Below are positions 47,480 to 58,949 of a stretch of 64,000 nucleotides of DNA, one piece after another. The DNA is taken from assembly GCF_026213295.1 (NCBI RefSeq), contig NC_079425.1, forward strand, positions 28,308,739 through 28,372,738, written 5' to 3'. Source of the DNA: Gadus chalcogrammus (lineage: Eukaryota; Chordata; Actinopteri; Gadiformes; Gadidae). The first letter of the stretch is position 1, and each line of letters starts with the position of its first letter. The notes beneath the pieces are model-generated. The model was not told where the DNA came from, did not search any database, and was given only the letters and a program-made list of their open reading frames with translations. Made by a program: the position numbers and the translations under genes.

Positions 47480-48070
47480 GGAGGATAACTCTCATGGATT
47501 GATATAGAGACAGAGAAAGAGAGACAAAAGCTGTGCTTGCGTCCACGTGACCTTAAAATTTGCATGAAAGTAAAAGGGAAGAATGAGAGAGAAAGAGAGA
47601 AAAAGGGAAAGATGGAGAGAAAGATAGAGCAAAGGGAAAGGGGGAGAGAAAGATAGAGCAAAGGGAAAGGGGGAGAGAATAGTGGTTGGGGGGAGGAGAT
47701 ATTTTGACTCCATCTGTACTGGCTAGGCTAACCCTCATTTACACTGACTACATTCTGGGTAGGGGTGATCCCATTACTGCTCATTAAGGGGAGAGATACA
47801 GACAGAGAGGGGGAGACGGCGAGAGGGAGGGAGAGACAGATGGGACAACATGGAGGAAGAGCGAGATATACAGAGAGAACAGAGAACAGTCAGAATGAAA
47901 GAGAGAAGATGGATGGGGCGATATGCAATAGTGACGGAGAGAGAGCGGGAGAGAGAGTGAGGGAGTGATCAAGGCTACTAGGTAGTGAGAGGAAGAAGCT
48001 GACGGAGCAGTAGATGGAGGAGGTGGAGAGGGAGTAACGGACCATAATGAGATGAGGGGGGACAGAGGGA
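47480..48070. repeat. Purine-rich low-complexity region
   Basis: Long stretches of gagagaaagagag and aaagggaaagggggag on the plus strand, including two near-identical 'agatagagcaaagggaaagg' blocks (47623-47675). Frames on both strands are compositional. Confidence 0.8.
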
Positions 48071-48340
48071 AGGGAGAGCGGGGAGAGAAAAACAGCGTCT
48101 GTTACCAGTGTAGCATACTGGGTGGCACTGGCACTGGCACGCACACACCACTACACAAAACATTAATGCATGTATCTAAATGTTCAATTTCCCTCACATT
48201 ATCATTCTCTCTTACACACACACAGACACGCACAAAGACACGCACTGAAAAGCTTGTTAGATTTTTTAATCTACCCTTTTAACGCTATCCTTTTGCCAGC
48301 AGTAAAGAGCCCTCAGTATCAGTGAGTACACACAGAGTAA

Positions 48341-48366
48341 CCCCCCCCCCCCCCCCCCCCCCCCCC
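48341..48366. repeat. Poly(C) run of 26
   Basis: Uninterrupted C26 preceded by acacacagagtaa. Length should be treated as uncertain because such runs are error-prone in assembly. Confidence 0.9.
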
Positions 48367-48667
48367 GCCTCAGCCCCTCCACTAAGCTGACGTTCAGGGA
48401 CCAGCACTGCTTTCTAGTACGATGAATTATGCATTAGTTGTGTCGCACAGGAATGCAATTAGCTCAGTGATAAAGCAGATGAGGTTTGACTGGGCATCCA
48501 TTTAGAGCAAAGTGGTGCTGAATGAGATAATTCTGTGCATGCAGAGGTTACCACACAAACATCACACAGCTGGAAGCCCAACCCTAGGGTGCTGAAGGAT
48601 GCAGGGGGTTCAGCACCTCTTTAAACCTCCTGCATGGTTCCACCACCCCAGAGAGGACACCCCAATA

Positions 48668-48862
48668 CCATGTTCACAGACCAGTGGTCTGACCTCAACG
48701 TCCCAGTACCATGACCACAGACCAGTGGTCTGACCTCAACGTCCCAGAACCATGACCAAAGACCAGTGGTCTGACCTCAACGTCCCAGTACCATGACCAC
48801 ACACCAGTGGTCTGACCTCAACGTCCCAGTACCATGACCACAGACCATTGATCTGACCTCAA
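48668..48862. repeat. Minisatellite, about 41-bp unit
   Basis: Five copies of cccagtaccatgaccacaga + ccagtggtctgacctcaacgt. Confidence 0.92.
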
Positions 48863-49427
48863 TGTAGGTTTGAGGATGTTGAGCTGCTTTGCCTCTGCTG
48901 GAGACATGTCATGACGGTGGAAACATCTCAACATTCTTCCTCAGAGGTAGCTCCTCTCCTTCCTGTCTTGGTAGCGATAATGTGCAGCATGACGATAATG
49001 TGCTTTTACCGCCCTGTATGTTGCTGTCCGTCTCATTGGCTACTCTATCTCTCCATCTGCTCCACAGCATAGAGAGAGGGAGACAGAGAGAGAGCTAATG
49101 AATATTGGGATTTTCTATTTCTATCAAGTATCCCAACTGAAATGTCAAATTAGTTCTATGTAGGTTATTCCCGAGTGACGCTGTATGATGCACTGTATGG
49201 TTAACAGTTTTAATCTCTGTCATGTGATCATATCCGTCTCTGGCTGACAGGTCCAGAGGGTTGGTCAACAATAGAAATACCAGGAGATGAGGGAAACTGA
49301 TGGAGATACAAAGAGCCAGAGGGAGATATAAAGAGGAGTGAACAAACAAAGGAGGAATGGAAGAGAAGGAGGGAGTCAGAGGACAGCAAAGTGAATAGGG
49401 CAGGTTATTGTGATCTGTGAGCTCAAA
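48863..49427. other. Intronic sequence, nothing recognised
   Basis: Unique-looking sequence with short AGAG patches near 49070-49095 and 49320-49380. Confidence 0.4.
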
Positions 49428-49558
49428 GACCTCCTTAAGGTCTCCTTAAGGTCTCCTTAAGGACTTGTTATGATCGCCTTAAAACCTCCTTAAGGACTTG
49501 TTAAGACCTCCTAAAGGTCTCCTTAAGACCTCCTTAAGGAAATCTTAAGACCTCCTAA
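49428..49558. repeat. Minisatellite of ccttaaggtct units
   Basis: Tandem, partly inverted 11-12 bp units (tccttaaggtc, taagacctcc). The unit resumes at 50191-50201 and 51741-51755 on the far sides of two transposons, showing that both inserted into this array. Confidence 0.9.
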
Positions 49559-50190
49559 AAGCCAATTCATACCACCGGATCCGGACGAAATTTGTCCGTC
49601 CGTACCAAACGTTGTCGCCGGGACTACCCTTCATACCTCCGTCCGGTTTCAGCGTTGTTATTGATGTTACGCAATACATCCTCTAGAGGGCAGTGACTGT
49701 CGTTTCACAAATGAACGGCATCAACAATCGCAAACATGGCATCTGTAGAGATGATTCTGCTTTGTTTCATCCGAAATCGCCAAAAAAAAAAAGGTGCAAA
49801 AAGTGTAGGCCTAGGTGGCGGTGGCATAGTGACACCCCTCACCAACCCGCAGATTATCTCCTCAAAATGTTGTTAAATGACCAGTTACAACTCATTGCCA
49901 AAAAAGGGGAACAATAAAATAAAAATGTCTGGTATATGGTATAATATAAGTATTAAACGTTAAACACAATTATATACATATCAGATATTATACTACGCTA
50001 TCTATTTTCGCGAATGGTCTGACCTCTGACTCTATACTGCCGCCTCGATTTCCGGTGGTATTGCTCCGTTTCTCCCGGAGCACTCCAGATTCGTAAGTTC
50101 AGAGGCGACGGACCCATTGACGGACGAAACACCTCCGCGACCGGACGAAATGGGCCGTTTCCGTATTTACCGTAGGGTGTGAATGGGCCT
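49559..50190. mobile_element. PIF/Harbinger-like MITE, 632 bp
   Basis: The left end aagccaattcatacc and right end ggtgtgaatgggcct are inverted repeats (12 of 15). TAA flanks both sides (49556-49558, 50191-50193), the 3-bp duplication typical of PIF/Harbinger. The interior has matching subterminal blocks, tccggacgaaatttgtccgt at the left and gaccggacgaaatggg at the right. A 74-codon open frame (49693-49917) with a KKKRCKKCRPRW stretch may be a coding remnant but I cannot assign it. Confidence 0.82.
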
Positions 50191-50201
50191 TAAAGGTCTC
50201 C

Positions 50202-51743
50202 TTAAAGGTCCCATGACATGAAAATCTCACTTTATGAGGTTTTCTAACATAAATATGAGTTCCCCTAGCCTGCCTATGGTCCCCCAGTGGCCAAAACTTG
50301 CTTTTGGTGTAAAACTAGCACTAGCTGTTCGCCTTTGAAAAAACGGAGGCTCAAGTGCGCTGATTTGGAATGTCTGTATTTAGGACGTCACCAAGAATCT
50401 CAGCTCCTCCCCTTACTCTTCCTGGCCCGCCCAGAGACGTTGGCCCGCCATTGAGACTCGACCGTGCGAGCGCCACGTGTGTGTGTGTGCGTGTGTGTGT
50501 GAATACACACACTGTAACGCAAGTGTTTCTTGTCGGTTCTTTGACGTGTCTTGTATTTCCACAACGAGACTGTTGTGGGGATTATCTCTGCCATGGTTGA
50601 GAAGGAATTGGGGGAAAGGAACTTTGGCTTTGACTTGCTGAAGTACATGAACTGCGACATGCCGCCGGTTGCCGCGAGGCACCATCGCCCGGCAGCCGGC
50701 AGCAGGCAGCTCGCGGTTCAGTCGACTTCAGGTTGATGTGAAAGTGGAAGAACCAGAGACGTCGCAGAACCCGACAAAGTCGTTTGTTGTGATTCATAAT
50801 ATCGTCTGGAGGCGCACACAGCTTTTGGCCGTGATAATATGTATTAAATGATATAGATTTCTATGTATTATATGATATTATTTAGATATAGAGCTCCAGG
50901 ACTGTAACGCAAGTGTTGTACACTTCCTTGTTATTTGGATAACCGTTCTGCTTTTGGTGTTATGGCGCATAACACGTCGGACTCTCGTCTCTGGTATTTC
51001 TACAACGAGACTCGTATTGGGGGTTATCTCAGCCAAGGTTGAGAATGAATTGGGGGGAAGGAACTTTGGCTTTGACTCCCTCAAGAACATGAACCACGAC
51101 ATGGAGGAGAAAGGGATTGTTGGCGGCGAATGTCTCCCGCTTGAGCCCCGCTGAGGGACCACCACCAGAGGCGGAGGTGCCTAAGAGCTGCCCGGCAACG
51201 ATCCCTTTCTCCTCCTTGTCGCGGTTCAGTCTACTTCACATTGATGAGGACGTTGAAGAACCAGGAACGTCGGAGAACCCAACGCGGTCGTTTGAGATTC
51301 ATAATATCGGCTCACACAGCTTTTGGCCATGATAATATATATTATATGATATAGATATCTATGTAGGCTATATGATAATATTTAGATATGGAGCTCCAGG
51401 ACTCCCGTGTGTTCTAGAATATTCACAGAACACGGCTAAAGGCTGTGTGCGCCTCGCCATTGCGATACATCCACTGTAAACGGAGCGCATGGTACCGTGG
51501 CTGCAAGCTGCTCAGGGCCACACCCCCACCCTCCTCCTTGACCCGCCTCGCTCCTCCTCATTTGCATTATAGCTACAGACACCAAAACAGCGCATTTGGG
51601 GGAAGCTCAATGTGCGACTGGCTCGGAGTGGCTGTAACTCTGCACCACGGCTGAATTTCGGGAATGTCTTTGAATACTGTGTTAGTTGCCCACTAATACC
51701 TATATTAAAGAATACATAAAAAAGCATGTCATGGGACCTTTAA
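50202..51743 (+). mobile_element. TTAA-flanked Kolobok/T2-like element, copy 2
   Basis: The ends ttaaaggtcccatgacatg and catgtcatgggacctttaa are inverted repeats bounded by TTAA (50202-50205, 51740-51743). It is the same family as 5680-8357 but in the opposite orientation and without the hAT insertion. It has internally duplicated modules (gatattat, gagctccaggact, gttgagaa(g/t)gaattggggg). Several fragments of its sequence recur at 16704-17839. No transposase frame. Confidence 0.88.
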
Positions 51744-51881
51744 GGTCTCCTTAATCTCACCAAGGCAGCTTCAGGAGGTGATGTTCAGGGAGATGGGAAG
51801 TAGAACACAACACCTACCTACAGATATAGAACATTGCGGACAAGAAGGCAGTTCCCCAGAGACATACACAAGCACGCACTC

Positions 51882-52466
51882 TTAAAGGGAAACTTCACCC
51901 ATTTCCATTAAGCTTTGTATCGTTAGAAACCCACTCATATTTTTTAATGGTCGTGCATCATTCCCTTATTTTCTGGAGAGACTGGAGAGATCCGTATAGA
52001 TCTCCAACACAATACAGACCTATTAGAGCAGTGCCAGTGGGTGGGACTTCACCAGCAGAAACTAACAGCGTCTGAATGCAAAAGACGCTGCAAAAGTTCA
52101 CATGCAAAAGTTCACCATTTCGAAAGGAATACAAACGAGGACTAATTCACTGAGTTCACCAACGAATACTCTTCACTAGAAATGTTGTCTGAAATGATTT
52201 TCAAGCAGTCTTGCGGTATCAGCTTGGTAGATGGAACAGCGAGGTGTCCGATAGGCGGAGATCTAGATAAGCGGGAGTGGCCAGCGAAGCTGGTCATCGT
52301 GGGGCATGTTGGGAGTTGTTGTCTTCAATCCACAAGCGCCAAAAAGTCACTTTCTTCCTTTTCTCGGTCAAGACGGCACCAAATTAGAATTTGTTTTATT
52401 ATTCGACTACATATAGGACCCAATTTCAATACATATTCATGCCTCCACGGTGAAATGCTCCTTTAA
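51882..52466. mobile_element. TTAA-flanked MITE, 585 bp
   Basis: The left end ttaaagggaaacttcaccc and right end ggtgaaatgctcctttaa form inverted repeats with TTAA at both edges and fit TTAAAGGRR. The interior is unrelated to the other TTAA elements and is non-coding (a 94-codon frame at 52182-52466 has no domain). Confidence 0.82.
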
Positions 52467-52483
52467 AGAAACATATGCAGAGC

Positions 52484-52569
52484 ACGGCTCCAGGAGAGTG
52501 AACTCTGTTATACACCGGGGCAGAGCACGTCTCCAGGAGAGTGAACTCTGTTATACACCGGGGCAGAGC
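52484..52569. repeat. Tandem duplication, 45 bp
   Basis: Two copies of ctccaggagagtgaactctg + ttatacaccggggcagagc. Confidence 0.9.
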
Positions 52570-52619
52570 TGTGAGTCCACACAGACTGAACCCTGGTCAG
52601 GGCTCTCCTCCGTCTTGCT

Positions 52620-52687
52620 TGTGTGTGTGTGTATTTTATGTGTGTGTGTGTATTTTATGTGTGTGTGTGTATTTTATGTGTGTATTT

Positions 52688-52781
<94 letters not shown>
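52620..52781. repeat. (GT)n with gtgtgtattttat units
   Basis: Four tgtgtgtgtgtattttat units, then about 43 GT dinucleotides with one GTTT interruption. Confidence 0.95.
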
Positions 52782-52782
<1 letters not shown>

Positions 52783-52977
52783 AAAAGCACAGCACCACAG
52801 ATGTTCTAGGTCGCATCTCTGTGGTGCATTATGGGTGAACGGAGGGGGACATTCCTTCACTACGTTTTAATGGACACCCAGAGCTACTCAGTGATTGGTT
52901 GATCAATCTTGGCAATACAGACTCTCCATCTGTGTTTGCTGCAGGCTGTGTGTGTGTGTGTGTTGTTCTTTGTGTCC

Positions 52978-53443
52978 TCAGGGTTAACTCTTAGGGATAG
53001 GGTTAACCCTTAGGATTAGGATTAACCCTTAGGGTTAAACCTTAGGGTTAGGGTTAACCTGAGGGTTAGGGCGAACTCTTAGGGTGAACTCTAAGGGTAA
53101 GGGTTAACCTGAGGGCTAGGGTGAACTCTTAGGGTGAACTCTAAGGGTTAGGGTTAACCTGAGGGTTAGGTTGAACTCTAAGGGTGAACTCTAAGGGTTA
53201 GGGTTAACCTGAGGGTTAGGTTGAACTCTAAGGGTGAACTCTAAGGGTTAGGGTGAACTCTAAGGGTTAGGGTTAACCTGAGGGCTAGGGTGAACTCTTA
53301 GGGTGAACTCTAAGGGTTAGGGTTAACCTGAGGGTTAGGTTGAACTCTAAGGGTGAACCCTAAGGGTTAGGGTGAACTCTAAGGGTTAGGGTTAACCTGA
53401 GGGCTAGGGTGAACTCTTAGGGTTAGGGTGAACCTCAGGGTTA
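52978..53443. repeat. Telomere-like minisatellite
   Basis: Tandem gggttagggttaacctgag and gttgaactctaagggtga units; a degenerate TTAGGG-type array with a higher-order period of about 60-110 bp. Confidence 0.9.
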
Positions 53444-53489
53444 ACACACACTTATTCACAGAAACCCATCCTGCAGGAAAACAGCCGGC

Positions 53490-53567
53490 TGTGGGGAGCC
53501 AATGATTGAACCAGCAACCTTGAGGTAACAAGCATTACCTCCTGAACCTCTGCCAACCCTGATCCCA
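53490..53567 (-). mobile_element. SINE head fragment (tRNA-like)
   Basis: Read on the minus strand: a ggcagaggttcaggaggtaa A-box region followed by aaggttgctggttcaatc, a B-box-like segment. It resembles the head of the SINE at 14844-15063. Only the head is present. Confidence 0.55.
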
Positions 53568-53732
53568 CATTCAGGACACATTATGAGTGAGACGGAAAAC
53601 ACTGCAGCCAGCGTCTTACTGTGGTACACTGGCAGTGACAGACGCAAAACACCATGAACTCACTAATGCACACTTACTAATAACGGCCTCCCGAACACGG
53701 AGAGGTGCAGCGACAGAGGGCGGCAAACCTAC

Positions 53733-53818
53733 CAATATCAACAAAGGAGGACTGGCCCACGATGACGGACCCCCTGGGGACTTCAGTAGGCAGGATCTCT
53801 TCCCTGCTGAAGTTCCCT

Positions 53819-53820
<2 letters not shown>
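53733..53820 (-). CDS. itfg1: itfg1 internal exon (VGQSSFVDID)
   Basis: Minus-strand exon of 88 nt, read in phase 0, with donor gtaggt. It reads QGNFSREEILPTEVPRGSV and IVGQSSFVDI, then one base of the aspartate codon completed at 44549. It matches vertebrate ITFG1 GNFS...MMVVGQSAFADFD. The acceptor is unusual: the entire pyrimidine tract, ending ctctctctctcag, is a (CT)n microsatellite that directly touches the exon (53821 onward). Tract length variation could therefore affect inclusion of this exon. Confidence 0.93.
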
Positions 53821-53882
<62 letters not shown>

Positions 53883-53905
53883 CAGAGACAGAGACAGAGA
53901 CAGAC

Positions 53906-53978
<73 letters not shown>

Positions 53979-53979
53979 G
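53821..53979. repeat. (GA)n-(CAGA)n compound microsatellite at a splice acceptor
   Basis: gagaga from about 53824 to 53863, then gacaga units to about 53905, then about 18 CAGA units to 53978. On the itfg1 strand this is (TCTG)n-(TGTC)n-(CT)n leading straight into the acceptor of the exon at 53733-53820. Confidence 0.95.
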
Positions 53980-54706
<727 letters not shown>

Positions 54707-55722
54707 AGGACTCAACAAACATAGATCTAGAGCACAACCTCCTGACACTGGATGGATGTGGGATCAAGATGATTGGTTCAATGGGTGAACTGGTGCTGAT
54801 TGGATGCTGAGGTTAATCTGGCTTCCAGCTCCACGGCGCCCTGTAGGACTCATTGAGGATGGATGTTGTCCTACCATGATTTACAAGTAAAGACAGCCCA
54901 TCCATGCTGATGTTTCATCAAATTCAGACTTAGAGAACTTGATTCATACCAGTCACACATTGCTCTCCTCAAAGATAGTAAACATAACTTTTTGGAGGTA
55001 TTCTGTATCAGAATGATTAAGGTTCTTAGCAACAAGGAAAATATCTAACGCGATTTGAATCAAATAAAGGCAGAGCACTTTTCGTGTGACTCATGACTGC
55101 AGGACCTCCGTGGGAAACCTGAAGCACACCCTATGAGGAAACATTCTGATGAGCTTTAGAAAGGCATCTCGTGGGGAGGCGGTCGTGTATATTTACACAT
55201 TTAAAGCTATTTGTTGCACTATAACCTGATTTGATTCGTCAAGGGTTTGTATTCTGCGTTCACAGCGGCAAAAAAGCATGAAATAAGCTCTGATGTGCGC
55301 AGGTAGAATTTGAATGTTTTTCCGCCACTTTAACCATAAAATATCCAAATGATGTCGGCGATGTTCAAATAACTGCTTCCCATGTGTCTCCGCCAGAGTG
55401 CCAGAGAGGGGACCAGAGTCCTTTAACCGTCTGAAGCTTGCTATTCATCCCTCCTCCTCCACCAGGGCCTGCAGCGCACCAGCCTCTCCATGTAAAGGAC
55501 TTTAGAGCTCGCTGCACCAACAATGAATACCAGAAAAAAGGGACGATTTTAGAGAGGAAGATAATATGCTTCACTCTGCAGCTTGTGTGGAAGCCTTCCT
55601 GAGAAGGACGCATGAACACATTTCTTATGGAGGAAAACATGATACGTTTCTGCAAGCGTATGTGCGCAGAATGTATGAGTGGGGTCGTTAAACTACTGAC
55701 ACTAACCCTACCCTGACTGTGG
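54707..55722. other. Intronic sequence, nothing recognised
   Basis: About 1 kb of unique-looking sequence. Its short frames lack domains and splice support. Confidence 0.4.
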
Positions 55723-56020
55723 AACCAGCTAACCAACCCAAACCAGCTGACCAACCCAAACCAGCTGACCAAACCAGCTGATCAACCCAAACCAGCTGAC
55801 TAACCCTAACCGGCTAACCAACCCAAACCAGCTAACCAACCCAAACCAGCTGACTAACCCTAACCAGCTAACCAACACCAACCAGCTAACCAACCCAAAC
55901 CAGCTGACTAACCCTAACAACTAACCAACCCAAACAAGCTGACTACCCCTAACCAGCTAACCAGCTGACCAACCCAAACCAGCAGACCAACCCAAACCAG
56001 CAGACCAACCCAAACCAGCT
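55723..56020. repeat. Minisatellite, 14-17 bp unit
   Basis: Copies of aaccagctgaccaaccc / aaccagctaaccaaccc. A minus-strand WFGLVSWFGLVSW-type frame is an artefact. Confidence 0.93.
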
Positions 56021-56024
56021 GCCT

Positions 56025-56312
56025 CCTCTACCCCCTCCTCCTCTCTGCCTCCTCCTCCTCTCTGCCCTCCTCCTCCTCTCTGCCCTCCTCCTCCTCCTCT
56101 CTGCCCTCCTCCCCCTCTCTGCCTCCTCCTCCTCTCTGCCTCCTCCTCCTCCTCCTCTCTGCCCTCCTCCTCCTCTCTGCCCTCCTCCTCCTCCTCTCTG
56201 CCCTCCTCCTCCTCCTCTCTGTGCTGCATGCTAACCGGCAGCGTGCTAACCGGCAGCGTGCTAACCAGCAGCGTGCTAACCAGCAGCGTGCTAACCGGCA
56301 GCAGGATCCTGA
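56025..56312. repeat. Two adjacent minisatellites (CTCCT-rich and 16-bp)
   Basis: ctcctcctcctctctgccct units to about 56222, then cagcgtgctaaccgg units to about 56312. Confidence 0.92.
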
Positions 56313-56397
56313 CTTGTCTGCTCAGGGAGCGCTGATGCATGCTGGGTAGGAGGGGGGGCATCTCGGATCCCTACAGAGGGAAGCTGGATCACCTTAC

Positions 56398-56447
56398 CTT
56401 GTTGATCCAAGTCTCGAAATGGTTGTCCTGGGTGGTCAGGAACAGAT
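56398..56447 (-). CDS. itfg1: itfg1 internal exon (DLFLTT segment)
   Basis: First visible exon in gene order: 50 nt, acceptor cactgcag, donor gtaagg. The first two bases end an aspartate codon, followed by LFLTTQDNHFETWINK, ending on a codon boundary. It matches vertebrate ITFG1 ADLFLTT...FQFEIWENL, being a few residues shorter. The preceding exon (toward the N-terminus) was not found up to 64000, so the 5' part of the gene lies to the right of the window. Small exon, but phase and both splice sites agree with its neighbour. Confidence 0.88.
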
Positions 56448-56699
56448 CTGCAGTGGAACAGGGGGGCAGAGAGTGTTTTAGATGACCATATGTAGGTATG
56501 GTGTTCAGAAGTGGACTGGTCTGTAGCCGTCCATCAACATGCACTTTTATACTCAATACTTTGATTCTGTAACGCTTTGAAGTGTAAAGTGCTGAGCTGC
56601 ATTTATAATGACAGCATGGAGCTCTCACCATCAGAGACCTGACTCCTGTGGGGAACTGGACCTGGATACAGAGGTGGAGGAAAAACGCTATTGGCATCG

Positions 56700-58766
56700 G
56701 TCAACCTCGCCTTAGGTCTGCCCTATAGTAGGTCTGCCTACAGTAAGTCTGTCCTACTGTTCTACCGTAGGTATGTCTTACAGTAGTTCTGTCCTACAGT
56801 AGGTCAGACCTACAGTATGTCAGACCTACAGTACAGACGGGATAACTGGACGTGTCCTCCAAGCCTGCGCTGACCAATTAGCCAACGTTCTCATGGTAAT
56901 ATTTAACCACTCCCTCTCCCAATGCACCATTCCCTTATGCCTTAAACAGTCAATTATAGTCCCTGTCCCCAAGAAACCCCAACCCTGCTGTTTAAATGAT
57001 TATAGCCTCATTGCCCTGACCTCTGTGGTGATGAAGTGTTTTGAGAGACTAATCAAAACCTTCATCCCCTCCTCCTTACTTGTCACCCTGGACCCCTTAC
57101 AATTTGCCTACCACCCCAATAGATCTACAGATGACGCCATAGCCCACATACTCCACACTACCCTCTCCCATTTAGACAGCAGGAAAGGGGCCTATGTCAG
57201 ACTGCTATTTATTGATTATAGCTCAGCATTTAATACGATAGCCCCCTCCAAGCTGGTCACTAAAATGAGAGATCTCGGCCTGCATTCCTCCCTTTGCAGG
57301 TGGGTCCTTCATTTCCTGACCGATAGATTGCAGGTGGTTAGAGTGGGCAATCACATGTCATCCCCCCTCACCCTCAACACCGGTGCCCCCCAGGGCTGCG
57401 TGCTGAGCCCTCTGCTGTATTCCCTTTACACCTACGACTGCGTTGCCACCTTAGACTCCAACATCATGGGCAAGTGCGCTGATGACACAGCTGTGGTGGG
57501 CCTGATCTCCAACAATGACGAGACTACCGCTCTGAGGAGCTTATAGTGGACTTCAGCAAGAAAAAGCAGAGGAGCTTCCAACCTCTCAGCATAAACGGAG
57601 CCCTGGTGGAGAGGGTTGACAGCTTTAAATACCTCGGTGTTCACATCACACAGGACCTGTCATGGTCCTGTCACACCAACACCGTTGTGAAAAAAGCCTG
57701 TCAGCGTCTCTACTATCTCATACGTCTAAAAGACTTTAAACTTCCACTCAGTGTACTCAGGACTTCTACACCTGCACCATAGAGAGCATCCTGAGCGGGA
57801 GTATGACCACCTGGATGGGGAACGCCACCAAGAAGGATCAGTTGGCTCGAAGGAGGGTGGTCCGCTCAGCTGAGAGAACCATCAGGGCCAGCCTCCCCAT
57901 GCAGGACATTAACATCAAATGATGCAGAAAGAGCCCAAAAGATCACTAGTGATGTCAGCCACCCGAACAACAGTCTATCTACCCTGCTTCCTTCAGGGAG
58001 ATGCTGCCGTCTGCTGAGGGCCAACACAGAGAGGATGAGGAGTTTCTTTCCCCAGGCCATCAGACTGTTAAACCAGACTGAAAATGTCCCTTAGCCCACC
58101 ACCCAGTGACCACCCAATCATTATTATAATCTTGCACTTTATATAGTTGAACTACAGCCGGACTAGTACATAAGAATCTCACTACGCATTTCCATGTACA
58201 ATTGTGTATGTGACAAATAAATAAAACGTACTAACTAAACTAACAGTAGGTCAGTCCGACAGTAGGACCGACCTACTGTCGGATGGACCTACTGTAAGAC
58301 TAACCTACTGTAGGACCGACCTACTCTAGGACCGACCTACAGTAGGACCGACCTACTGTACGACTGACCTACTGTAGGACTGACCTACAGTAGGACCGAC
58401 CTATAGAAGAACGGACTGTAGGACTGACCTATAGTAGGACGGACTGTAGGACTGTCCTACAGTAGGTCGGTCCTACTATATGTTGGTCCTACTGTAGGTC
58501 GGTCCTAGTAGGTCGGTCCTACAGTAGGTCGGTCCTACTGTAGGTCGGTCCTACTGTAGGACCGACCTACAGTAGGACAGACATACTGTAGGACTGACCT
58601 ACTGTAGGTCAGTCCTACAGTCCGTCCTACAGTAGGTCGGTCCTACTATAGGTCGATCCTACTATAGGTCGGTCCTACTGTAGGTCGGTGGGTCGGTCCT
58701 AGTAGGTCAGTCCTACTGTAGGTCGGTCCAGCTATAGGTCGGTACTACTGCAGGTCGGTCCTCTCA
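56700..58766. repeat. Palindromic gtaggtcggtcctac minisatellite, split by a LINE
   Basis: Units such as cctacagtaggtc, gtaggtcggtcctact and their complements, at 56700-56830 and 58246-58766. The unit is close to self-complementary, so the array repeatedly switches strand sense. A LINE (56832-58240) is inserted between the two parts. Confidence 0.9.
56832..58240 (+). pseudogene. 5'-truncated LINE, jockey/L2-like reverse transcriptase
   Basis: Starts inside the RT domain (DGITGRVLQACADQLANVL) and continues SIIVPVPKK, NDYSLIALTSVVMKCFERL, LQFAYHPNRSTDDAIAH, LLFIDYSSAFNTI and TGAPQGCVLSPLLYSLYT. The catalytic box reads CADDTAVV (usually FADD). At about 57537 a deletion joins DETTALRS to VDFSKKK and shifts the frame. 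FKYLGVHITQDLSW and further stops follow. The 3' end is gacaaataaataaaac. It encodes a reverse transcriptase of a non-LTR retrotransposon; this copy is dead. The clade is inferred from motif style. Confidence 0.9.
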
Positions 58767-58828
58767 CATTACAGAGGAGGATGGAAAGGAAACGTCCGAG
58801 GAGAGGCCAGGGAGGGGTTGAGGCTCCT

Positions 58829-58935
58829 TGGTGTAACCCGGGTTACCTAACTATAACCAATGATCCTAGCTTTTAAGGCAGGATCATTGGTTTGGGTTAG
58901 ATAACCTTGGTATAACAAACCTCGTATACCACATA
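58829..58935. repeat. Imperfect hairpin, about 45-bp arms
   Basis: Left arm ggtgtaacccgggttacc ... aaccaatgatcct and right arm aggatcattggtttgggtta ... ccttggtataac are reverse complements. A third copy of the left arm (ccttggtgtaattt ... gaccaatgatcctg, 62744-62790) lies at the other side of the adjacent LINE. Confidence 0.82.
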
Positions 58936-58949
58936 CCCAGGAAACCAGT

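Noticed and set aside
49693..49917. Possible small basic protein (KKKRCKKCRPRW) in the PIF/Harbinger-like MITE
   Set aside because: Too short and without a recognisable transposase or Myb-like domain; noted only as a possible remnant.
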